This document shows positions 1-5,651 of a DNA stretch of 11,484 bases, one piece after another. The stretch is from Synergistaceae bacterium. GTDB lineage: Bacteria; Synergistota; Synergistia; Synergistales; Aminobacteriaceae. Under the pieces are notes generated by a model. The model made no database searches. It was not told where the DNA came from and was given only the letters and a program-made list of their open reading frames with translations. The DNA is taken from contig JAISWV010000355.1 of NCBI GenBank assembly GCA_031270755.1, forward strand, positions 1 to 11,484. Direction: 5' to 3'. Position 1 is the first letter of the stretch. Each line of letters opens with the position of its first letter. Made by a program: the position numbers and the translations under genes.

Positions 1-710
1 TCCCGCAGCGTGTGTCTGCCGTCGAAGCACAGGTCGATCAGGCCCCCTACGGGCAGGCTGCCCGACCGTTCCGGCGACATGGGGCCCTCTCCGTCCAGCG
101 CGTTGTTGACGTCGATGACCCGCCCATGTTCGTGGGCTCCCACGGAGATCCCTCCTCCCATGTGCGCCACGACGAAATTGCACTCCAGGAGAGGCTTTTT
201 CAGATCGGCGGCGGCCCGGCGCGCCACGGTCTTCTGGTTGAGGGCGTGCAGGATGGAAATGCGCGGAATTTCCGGCAAGCCGGAGATACGGGCCTCGTCC
301 ACCAGCTCGTCCACGACCACGGGATCGACGATGAAGGCGGGAACGCTATTCTCGCCCGTGCCCGCGAACCGGACGGCGAGAGGCGCTCCCAGGTTGCTGG
401 CGTGAGCGCCGTAAGTCATGCTCTTCAGGTCCTCCAGCATTCGGTCGTTCACGCGATAGGTGCCGCCCTGAATGGGCTTCATCAGGCCGCCCCGCCCGAC
501 CACGGCCGCGAATTCCCCGGGCCGGGTCCCTTTGGAGTCCAGCACTTTCATTATCTCGTCGCAGCGGAACTTTTCTTGGTCCATGACGGTTTCGAACCGC
601 TCGATCACGCCCGTTTCGTAACGCTGGGTGTCCGTCCAAAGACACTTTTCGTCGTCGAAAAGCGCGATTTTCGTGCTGGTGGAGCCGGGGTTGATGACAA
701 AAATTTTCAT
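1..710 (-). CDS. buk: Butyrate kinase (canonical copy), 3' end cut by window edge
   Basis: Catalyses butyryl-phosphate (or branched acyl-phosphate) + ADP to the acid + ATP, the energy-yielding last step of the Ptb-Buk route, in the cytosol. The visible 236 residues begin MKIFVINPGSTSTK, the ASKHA-fold phosphate-binding start of acetate/butyrate kinases. They continue through GRGG (72-75), HASNLG (103-108), AFIVDP (125-130), HMGGG (183-187) and the NNALDGEGP-SPERSG active-site loop (202-217), all typical of butyrate kinase. About 120 residues of the usual ~355 lie beyond position 1. The ATG follows a GAGG ribosome site about 10 nt upstream. It lies 42 nt downstream of ptb on the same strand, so the two are probably cotranscribed. 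It may use isobutyrate or isovalerate as well as butyrate; sequence alone cannot tell. Confidence 0.95.
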   Translation of the reverse strand, partial: MKIFVINPGSTSTKIALFDDEKCLWTDTQRYETGVIERFETVMDQEKFRCDEIMKVLDSKGTRPGEFAAVVGRGGLMKPIQGGTYRVNDRMLEDLKSMTYGAHASNLGAPLAVRFAGTGENSVPAFIVDPVVVDELVDEARISGLPEIPRISILHALNQKTVARRAAADLKKPLLECNFVVAHMGGGISVGAHEHGRVIDVNNALDGEGPMSPERSGSLPVGGLIDLCFDGRHTLR

Positions 711-752
711 CGGAAAAAATCCTCAGGCCGGAAATTCCCTGTGTTCCAAGCC

Positions 753-1676
753 CTAAGAGTGGGCCGTCATCATGATGGCAGCCGCGATGGAGAGCATCTT
801 CGTCCTGGGGGAGTCCGCCCGGCTCGTCAAGATGACCGGGGCAGCGGCGCCCACCATGAGACCGGCCGTTTCGTTTTTCGAAAAATAGATGACGGACTTG
901 GCCAGCATGTTTCCGTCGTCGATGGTGGGAACCAGAAGGATATCGGCCTTGCCCGCCACGAGAGACACGATCCTTTTGGTCTTCGCGGCCTCTTCGTTGA
1001 TGGCGTTGTCCAGCGCCAAGGGGCCGTCCACGAGGCAGTTTTTGAGCTGCCCTCTCTGCCCCATCATGGTGAGGGCCGCCGCGTCCAGCGTGCAGGGCAT
1101 GTCGGGGTTGACGACCTCCACGGCGGCCAGGCAGGCGACCTTTGGGCACTCCACGCCCAGGGCTCGGGCGAAGTTGACGGTGTTCTGCAGGATATCGGCT
1201 TTCTGTTTCAGGCTGGGATAGGTGTTGAAGGCGGCGTCGGCGATGAAGATGATGCGGTCGTAGCCGTCGATTTGGTGGAAATAACAGTGAGAGATGACCC
1301 TGCCGCTCCGCAGGCCCACCTCCTTGTTCAACATGCCCCGCAGAAAGTGGTCCGTATGGAGCTGTCCCTTCATGTAGATGTCGGCGCGTTTCGAGGAAAC
1401 CTCCGCCACGGCCACAAGCCCGCACCGGATTTCGTTTTTCTCGTCGATGAGGATGTAGTCGTTTTCATTCGCCCCGGCCTCGGCGATGGCCGACTTCATC
1501 ACCGAGACGTTGCCGACCAGTGTGGCCTCGATGAGCCCGTCCCTGCGGGCTTCCTCGATGGCCGAGATCAGCCCCGCGTCCTCCGCCATAGCCACGGCAA
1601 CGCGTTTCCTGCCTACAACGGAGCAAAGTTTTTTGGCTTCTTCAATCATCTGGGAAAGCGACCGAATCTGTTCCAT
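753..1676 (-). CDS. ptb: Phosphate butyryltransferase (phosphotransbutyrylase)
   Basis: Exchanges CoA for phosphate on butyryl-CoA or branched acyl-CoA, giving the acyl-phosphate used by butyrate kinase; cytosolic. The 307-residue product spans the whole family length (about 300). It carries the expected blocks: MKGQLHTDHFLR (about 102-113), ADAAFNTYPSL and ADILQN (about 146-165), LAAVEVVNP (about 183-191) and VDGPLALDNAIN (about 216-227). Three in-frame starts lie together: TTG 1685, ATG 1682 and ATG 1676. The GGAGG at 1686-1690 is 9 nt from the last but only 3 nt from the middle one, so I chose ATG 1676; the alternatives add two or three residues. It sits between two butyrate kinase genes, 65 nt after the divergent one and 42 nt before the canonical one. 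A promoter-like sequence just upstream may give it additional expression. Confidence 0.95.
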   Translation of the reverse strand: MEQIRSLSQMIEEAKKLCSVVGRKRVAVAMAEDAGLISAIEEARRDGLIEATLVGNVSVMKSAIAEAGANENDYILIDEKNEIRCGLVAVAEVSSKRADIYMKGQLHTDHFLRGMLNKEVGLRSGRVISHCYFHQIDGYDRIIFIADAAFNTYPSLKQKADILQNTVNFARALGVECPKVACLAAVEVVNPDMPCTLDAAALTMMGQRGQLKNCLVDGPLALDNAINEEAAKTKRIVSLVAGKADILLVPTIDDGNMLAKSVIYFSKNETAGLMVGAAAPVILTSRADSPRTKMLSIAAAIMMTAHS

Positions 1677-1732
1677 TTCCATCAACCTCCAAAAATTTAG
1701 GGTATTTTATTTATTATTCGTCTTGCTCTTTG

Positions 1733-1760
1733 ATTATAGCCCTATTCCAGATGAAGTTTA
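1733..1760 (-). promoter_or_regulatory. Candidate internal promoter ahead of ptb
   Basis: On the minus strand TAAACT (1760-1755) is followed after 16 bp by a perfect TATAAT (1738-1733), placed at the 3' end of the upstream butyrate kinase gene and about 55 nt before the ptb start. The -35 matches consensus at only 3 of 6 positions. The same TAAACT/TATAAT pair, with 17 bp spacing, precedes purE. It could allow ptb and the canonical buk to be expressed without the upstream genes. Confidence 0.35.
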
Positions 1761-2971
1761 GGAGCGTAATCCGAGTAATTTTGGGCTTCTTCTTCCCCCT
1801 TCAGCACCCGAAGCGCCCCCTGAACCAGGGCCAGCATCTCGTCCTCCCCTGCGTAAACCAGGCACGGGGCGATCCACTGCACCCGTTCCTGCACCAGCCG
1901 CACGAACTCGGAATCGTAAGCGATCCCGCCGGTGAGGAGTATCGCGTCGACTTTCTCCCCCATGGAAGCGGATTGGGCCCCGATCTCCTTCGCGATCTGC
2001 CAGGCCATGGCGCGATATACCAAAGCGGCTTTTTCACCGCCTTCTTCGATCATCTTCCGAACCTGGCGCACGTCGCTGGTCCCCAGGTAGGCCAGAAGCC
2101 CTCCTTGCCCCACGATTTTGCGCTCCAGCTCCTCCTTGGCATAGCGGCCGCTGAAGGCCAGGCGGGCCAGAGCTCCCACGGGAAGCCCTCCTGTGCGGCT
2201 GGGCGAAAAAGGTCCGTAATCGGTGCCGTTGCTCGTGTCGATGATGCGCCCGCGGCGGTGCGCGACGATGCTGACCCCTCCGCCCATGTGGGCGACTACG
2301 GCGCGAAGCTCGTTCCAGGGAACGTTCAGGTCCCGGGCCGCGCGGCGCACCGTGGCCTTGATGTTGAGCGCGTGGGAGAAGGAGGGCTTCGGCAGGTCGG
2401 GCAGGCCCATGATCCTGGCCTCCGGCATCATTTCGTCCACGCAGACGGGGTCCACGATAAACGCGGGCACACTCCACCGGGAGGCCAGCGCCTCCGCCAA
2501 AACGCCGCCCAGGTTCGAGGCGTGGTCCCAGGGTTTGCCGACCTTCAGGCGGTCGACCAGGAGGCGGTCCACCCGAAACGTCCCGCCCGGGAGGGGGTCG
2601 ATGATCCCGCCCCGCCCGGCGACGGCGTCGATTTTTTCCTCCTCGTGTTCTTTCAGGAGGTTTTGGATTGTCGAAAGCCTGAAGTCGAATTGCTCCACCA
2701 CGGAGCCGAAAGGGGCCAATTCGTCACTGGAGTGGCGGATGGTCTCGCTCCAGCTCTCCGCTTCGTCCACGAACCTGGCGACCTTGGTGCTGGTGGAACC
2801 CGGGTTGACAGCCAAGACGGAGTAAACGGGAGATCGGGGAGAACTCCCAGGCGCTTCCCGCGAGGTGCCAACATCACAAAAATCGCAAAAATCGCGAAAA
2901 ACGCATTCCGGCCCGTTGTTTTTTTCATTCTCTTTATTGTTTTCATTTTCTTCATTATCATTACATGTCAT
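1742..2971 (-). CDS. buk: Butyrate kinase paralog, divergent, with N-terminal extension
   Basis: A second butyrate kinase-family enzyme (acyl-phosphate + ADP to acid + ATP). In the 409-residue product, residues about 50-409 match the family: VNPGSTSTK (55-63), GRGG, HASNLGG, AFIVDPVCVDE, HMGGG (228-232) and a C-terminal LLTGGIAYD. Two things are odd. The loop read as NNALDGEGP in the neighbouring copy is SNGTDYGP here, one residue shorter. A ~50-residue tail, rich in Asn, Glu and Lys and containing C-x5-C-x2-C, precedes the catalytic core. I chose ATG 2971 because AGGAG lies about 8 nt upstream; a GTG at 3007 is possible but overlaps the aminotransferase stop. No other ATG or GTG exists in frame before the core, only a TTG three residues inside the first strand. 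The gene starts 23 nt after the aminotransferase gene. The two kinases are clearly diverged, not a recent duplication. The true substrate is unknown. Confidence 0.9.
   Translation of the reverse strand: MTCNDNEENENNKENEKNNGPECVFRDFCDFCDVGTSREAPGSSPRSPVYSVLAVNPGSTSTKVARFVDEAESWSETIRHSSDELAPFGSVVEQFDFRLSTIQNLLKEHEEEKIDAVAGRGGIIDPLPGGTFRVDRLLVDRLKVGKPWDHASNLGGVLAEALASRWSVPAFIVDPVCVDEMMPEARIMGLPDLPKPSFSHALNIKATVRRAARDLNVPWNELRAVVAHMGGGVSIVAHRRGRIIDTSNGTDYGPFSPSRTGGLPVGALARLAFSGRYAKEELERKIVGQGGLLAYLGTSDVRQVRKMIEEGGEKAALVYRAMAWQIAKEIGAQSASMGEKVDAILLTGGIAYDSEFVRLVQERVQWIAPCLVYAGEDEMLALVQGALRVLKGEEEAQNYSDYAPKLHLE
2877..2903 (-). repeat. 9-bp tandem repeat within the kinase N-terminal extension
   Basis: Plus-strand CAAAAATCG occurs twice head to tail (2877-2885, 2886-2894), followed by a degenerate third unit CGAAAAACG (2895-2903). 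In the kinase frame it encodes the FRDFCDFCD stretch. It lies in an AT-rich patch unlike the surrounding coding sequence, consistent with slippage-prone, formerly non-coding DNA. Confidence 0.8.
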
Positions 2972-2994
2972 ATCATGATCTCCTGTCGCTATTT

Positions 2995-3819
2995 TTATTC
3001 GAGCCACTCCGTGATGTGTTCCAAGTAGAGGGCCATGAGGCGTTTCGTCTCGGGGCCGGGGCGCCCGTTTCCGATGATCTGGGTGCCTATGCGCACCACC
3101 GGAAGAATTTTCTTGACGCTGCCCGTGATGAATGCCTCCGCCGCCTGAGGCAGGTCTGCCAGAAGAGGGCAGCGCTCCTCCGCGTCCATGCCGATGCCCC
3201 GCGCTATGTCGAGAACGGCCTGGCGCATGGTTCCCTTCAAGACGCGGGACAGAGGGGCCGTGACCAGCGTGTCGTTCACGTAGAGAAAAAACGAACTCTG
3301 CGCGCTTTCCGTGATCTCTCCGCCGGGGCAGTAGAGGATCTCCGCATGTTCGTCGTGGGGGGACAAAGTATAAGCTTTACGGTAGTTGACGCTTTTGGTT
3401 GCCGGCTCGTCGCGGCAGTAGTCGACGGGCTCCAGGCGGATGCCGTTTTCGTAGAATTCGTCGGGGGGAAGGGCCAGAGGCTCGTAGGTGACAAAAAAAC
3501 GCGGCTCGGTGAAACCGTCCACACGGTCAAAAACGTCCCCTCCCGAAAGGTAGACCTTGATTATAAGTTCTCCATCCAGCCGTTCGATTCCTTCCCGGAT
3601 GATGTCGCGCATTTCTCCGATGCCCAAAGGCGGGTGGATGTAGGATTTTTTCGCCCCCGTCAAGAGCCGCTCCAAATGCGCCGTCAGCATCAGGGTTTTC
3701 CTCTGGTACGTGCTGAGCGTCTCGAAAATTCCTATGCCCCGCTGGATGATGAGATCCGAAATCGGGAGCAGCGCCTCCTCCGGGGGAACAAATTTCCCAT
3801 TGACGTAACAAAGTTTCAC
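2995..3819 (-). CDS. Class IV PLP aminotransferase (branched-chain / D-amino acid type)
   Basis: A fold-type IV pyridoxal-phosphate enzyme of 274 residues, the usual length for D-amino acid aminotransferases and near that of branched-chain ones. Visible landmarks: the MKLCYVNGKFVP start, the PLP lysine K142 in ATKSVNYRKAY, the cofactor glutamate E171 in GGEITESAQSSFF, the phosphate-binding LKGTMRQ (194-200), ITGSVKKILPVVRIG (231-245) and the NGRPGPETKRL tail. The segment YLSGGDVFD (90-98) lacks the arginine usually seen in that strand (RG in BCAT and aminodeoxychorismate lyase), so the substrate cannot be assigned. GTG 3819 is the start because AAGGAGG (3834-3828) sits 8 nt upstream. As first gene of the butyrate kinase/ptb operon it probably links amino acid transamination to acyl-CoA fermentation. 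Branched-chain or D-amino acid use is inference. Confidence 0.88.
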   Translation of the reverse strand: MKLCYVNGKFVPPEEALLPISDLIIQRGIGIFETLSTYQRKTLMLTAHLERLLTGAKKSYIHPPLGIGEMRDIIREGIERLDGELIIKVYLSGGDVFDRVDGFTEPRFFVTYEPLALPPDEFYENGIRLEPVDYCRDEPATKSVNYRKAYTLSPHDEHAEILYCPGGEITESAQSSFFLYVNDTLVTAPLSRVLKGTMRQAVLDIARGIGMDAEERCPLLADLPQAAEAFITGSVKKILPVVRIGTQIIGNGRPGPETKRLMALYLEHITEWLE

Positions 3820-3837
3820 TCAAAGCCCCTCCTTAAG

Positions 3838-3912
3838 TAGTGAATTCAGATAAAAAGCCTGAAGTTGGAATGTCTAAAACAGGAACCGCATTCTTTCCAA
3901 CCTAATTCACTA
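3838..3912 (-). promoter_or_regulatory. Structured 5' leader of the aminotransferase-kinase operon
   Basis: Three inverted repeats nest in the leader. P1 is a perfect 9-bp stem (3904-3912 with 3838-3846, TAGTGAATT/AATTCACTA). P2 is a perfect 7-bp stem (3895-3901 with 3864-3870, GTTGGAA/TTCCAAC). P3 is a 5-bp stem (3859-3863 with 3845-3849, TTCAG/CTGAA) that shares two bases with P1. Folded as RNA this resembles a three-way junction whose closing stem ends 3 nt before the AAGGAGG. No known riboswitch class is recognised. Confidence 0.45.
3842..3880. repeat. Diverged intergenic repeat, copy A
   Basis: This stretch aligns with 10059-10098 (between purE and purC) in the same plus-strand orientation, with about 28 identities over 39 columns and one single-base gap by hand count. 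The best core is AGCCTrAAGTTGrAAT, and many differences are A/G exchanges. Here it overlaps the operon leader on the opposite strand. Confidence 0.4.
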
Positions 3913-3927
3913 TAGATGTGACACGGC

Positions 3928-3957
3928 AATATTGTGACGTTTCGGCATCGGTGTCAA
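3928..3957 (-). promoter_or_regulatory. Candidate promoter of the aminotransferase-buk-ptb-buk operon
   Basis: A perfect TTGACA (3957-3952) is followed after 18 bp by AATATT (3933-3928, 4 of 6 to TATAAT), just past the ankyrin gene stop. Transcription would begin near 3921 and include the whole structured leader. A TATAGT (3914-3909) is an alternative -10 but has no good -35. The -35 is flanked by an inverted repeat, TGACAC (3919-3924) and GTGTCA (3951-3956), and TGTGAC occurs twice (3917-3922, 3933-3938). These may be regulator sites. Confidence 0.45.
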
Positions 3958-3973
3958 TAGGCTGTCCTTATTT

Positions 3974-4900
3974 TTACGGCGTTGTTTTTTGATTTTTTTG
4001 TTGAATGCCTCGAACTTTCGACAAAAGGCCGGCGATTCTGACGAAATTTTTGGCTTGGGCGCAGTCGAGAGGGGAGTTGCCTTCCTCGTCCTGGATCGAG
4101 GCGTCGGCTCCCGCGTCCAAGAACAACTGCACAAAAGAGGGGTCGTCTTCGAGGTTCACGGCCAGCAATAACGGCGTGATTCCGTTCGCCGTGGTGACGT
4201 TGACCTCCGCTCCGCCCAGCACGAGTTCCCTGACGATCGCCAAGTTTCTGTAGGGGCTGGCGATGGCATACAGGAGAGGCGTCCAGTTTTTGCGCCCCTC
4301 TTGCTCGCTTTTCGCGTTGACATCGGCGCCCGCGCCGATCAATGCGTGAACGACGCTGGACGAGCGTCCGTAAGAGACGGCGTGCATCAGCGGCGTGACC
4401 CCTTCCGCCGATCGGACGTTGACGAAGGCCCCGGCGGCCAGCAATTCGAGGATAATGGAGACGTTGCGGTCCGGGTCCAAGGTGGCGAAAAGAAGCGGCG
4501 TCCATTTTTTCCAATGAAGAGAATAACAGACCGCGTTCACATACGCTCCGTGGTGAATGAGTTCCATCGCGGTGCCACGGCGGTTCGCCTCTCTTTTCAG
4601 GGCCTGGGGAAGGTCCTGCGCGGTGTGGTCGTAGGTTTCGGTCAAAAGCGACCACATCAAAGCGGTCATTCCCTCGTGAGTTTCCGCGTTGACGTCAGCT
4701 CCATTCTGGAGAAGCGTCCGGACTATATCGGGATTGTCGTTGAGAATCGCGGCCAGCATGAGAGGCGTGAAACCATGAGCGGACGTTTCATTGACGTCGG
4801 CTCCTTTTTCGATGGCAGCTTGCGTTATCTCCGGGTCCCGACCGGGAACGGACAGCAATTCCAACAAAGAAACGTTCTTTGGAACATCCAAATCCTCCAC
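3974..4900 (-). CDS. Ankyrin-repeat protein, cytosolic
   Basis: A 308-residue protein built almost wholly of about seven ankyrin repeats, a protein-binding scaffold. Repeats begin near residues 42, 77, 132, 167, 206, 239 and 274, each with the GxTPLxxA opening (HGFTPLMLA, EGMTALMWS, KWTPLLFAT, EGVTPLMHA, NWTPLLYAI, NGITPLLLA, EGNSPLDCA) and most closing in GADVNA-like turns. A degenerate unit precedes them at 15-37. The third repeat is interrupted by an insert at about 88-108. There is no signal peptide, membrane segment or catalytic domain, so it is predicted cytosolic. GTG 4900 is preceded by GGAGG 8 nt upstream. It is divergent from the exported cyclophilin and upstream of, but probably separate from, the fermentation operon. 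Its partner and function are unknown. Confidence 0.9.
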   Translation of the reverse strand: MEDLDVPKNVSLLELLSVPGRDPEITQAAIEKGADVNETSAHGFTPLMLAAILNDNPDIVRTLLQNGADVNAETHEGMTALMWSLLTETYDHTAQDLPQALKREANRRGTAMELIHHGAYVNAVCYSLHWKKWTPLLFATLDPDRNVSIILELLAAGAFVNVRSAEGVTPLMHAVSYGRSSSVVHALIGAGADVNAKSEQEGRKNWTPLLYAIASPYRNLAIVRELVLGGAEVNVTTANGITPLLLAVNLEDDPSFVQLFLDAGADASIQDEEGNSPLDCAQAKNFVRIAGLLSKVRGIQQKNQKTTP

Positions 4901-4937
4901 CGCGCAATCCTCCCTCGATCACTCTTTTTTATCTTTT

Positions 4938-4970
4938 TTGTACGCCACACCACGTTTATGATATCATTAA
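4938..4970. promoter_or_regulatory. Divergent promoter region with palindrome
   Basis: The 141-bp spacer between the ankyrin and cyclophilin genes holds a perfect 10-bp palindrome, ATGATATCAT (4958-4967), extendable to 16 bp with one mismatched pair. It lies within a plus-strand promoter candidate, TTGTAC (4938-4943), 18 bp, TATCAT (4962-4967). A TATCAT also reads on the other strand, with only a weak -35. One site could serve both genes. The rest of the spacer is T-rich with nothing else recognised. Confidence 0.3.
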
Positions 4971-5041
4971 TCGCTGAATGTCGAATTACAAGCTTTAACT
5001 TACCGATCTCAAAAATGTGTTTATAAGGAGGATTTTTTCAA

Positions 5042-5581
5042 GTGTTCAAGACGGCAATGGAGTCATTGATCGCGGTGTGCCTCGTGTGCTCCGCGGCAAC
5101 AGGGGCGTGGGCGGCCTCGCCGACGGCGACCTTCGAGACGTCCATGGGGACGTTCAAGGTGGAGCTGTTTTCCGACCTGGCGCCGAAAACGGTTCAAAAC
5201 TTCATCGATTTGGCGGAGAAGGGGTTTTACAACGGCGTGATTTTTCATCGGGTGATCGACAAGTTCATGATTCAGGGCGGCGATCCCACCGGAACGGGGA
5301 GGGGCGGTCCCGGATACGCCATCCTTGACGAGTTCGGGCCGGGACTGAAGCACGACAAGCCCGGCATTTTGTCGATGGCCAACGCGGGCCCCAACACCGG
5401 GGGCTCTCAGTTTTTCGTGACCCTCGTCCCCACGCCGTGGCTGGACGGCAAACACGCGATCTTCGGGGCGGTTGTGGAGGGCATGGACGTGGTGGAGGCC
5501 ATCGGCAAGACAAAAGTCGACTCCTCCGACAAACCTGTGGCGGATGTGGTGATCGAATCCCTTACGATCGCGGGCAATTAA
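5042..5581 (+). CDS. Exported cyclophilin-type peptidyl-prolyl cis-trans isomerase
   Basis: Catalyses cis-trans isomerisation of Xaa-Pro bonds and assists protein folding outside the cytoplasm. The 179-residue product starts with a likely Sec signal peptide: a lysine near the start, a hydrophobic stretch at about 9-20 and GAWA before ASP, suggesting cleavage after residue 24. The single cyclophilin domain has the active-site set intact: FHR with R70, FMIQGGD with F75 and Q78, [13 protein letters not shown] (113-125), W133 and H138 in [12 protein letters not shown]. It is a compact bacterial PpiA/PpiB-like domain without extra domains. GTG 5042 is the start, with AAGGAGG (5025-5031) 10 nt upstream; the slightly long spacing leaves ATG 5057 as a weaker choice that would shorten the signal peptide. 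Apparently a single-gene unit, convergent with holA. Confidence 0.95.
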   Translation: MFKTAMESLIAVCLVCSAATGAWAASPTATFETSMGTFKVELFSDLAPKTVQNFIDLAEKGFYNGVIFHRVIDKFMIQGGDPTGTGRGGPGYAILDEFGPGLKHDKPGILSMANAGPNTGGSQFFVTLVPTPWLDGKHAIFGAVVEGMDVVEAIGKTKVDSSDKPVADVVIESLTIAGN

Positions 5582-5594
5582 GGGGTTGCGATCA

Positions 5595-5646
5595 CCGTAG
5601 GGGCGGATATTATCCGCCCGCGATTACCAGAAACCCGTCCCTACGG
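5595..5646. repeat. Compact palindromic intergenic element
   Basis: A 52-bp element bounded by perfect 8-bp inverted ends, CCGTAGGG (5595-5602) and CCCTACGG (5639-5646). Inside is a strong hairpin, GCGGATA (5603-5609) with TATCCGC (5611-5617), extendable outward when the ends are unpaired. Short GC-rich palindromes of the GTAGGGGCG type are common as dispersed repeats in many bacteria, so this is probably one copy of a REP- or MITE-like family. It starts 14 bp after the isomerase gene and supplies the last bases and TAG stop of holA. Confidence 0.6.
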
Positions 5647-5651
5647 GTTTT
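5631..5651 (+). terminator. Candidate Rho-independent terminator of the isomerase gene
   Basis: AAACCCGT (5631-5638) pairs perfectly with ACGGGTTT (5643-5650) across a CCCT loop, ending in TTTT on the plus strand (5648-5651). It is about 50 nt after the isomerase stop and competes with the outer stem of the palindromic element. The T run is short, and on the minus strand no T run follows, so it is a modest terminator at best. It overlaps the convergent holA end. Confidence 0.4.

Noticed and set aside
12..1700. 562-codon plus-strand open frame opposite buk and ptb
   Set aside because: It is antisense to two clearly recognised genes, has no family resemblance, and long antisense frames are expected in GC-rich coding DNA.
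1730..3840. Plus-strand open frames opposite the second kinase and the aminotransferase
   Set aside because: Shadows of the minus-strand genes, without ribosome sites or recognisable products.
3954..4655. 233-codon alternative minus-strand frame within the ankyrin gene
   Set aside because: An arginine-rich shadow frame; the overlapping frame encodes clear ankyrin repeats with a good ribosome site.
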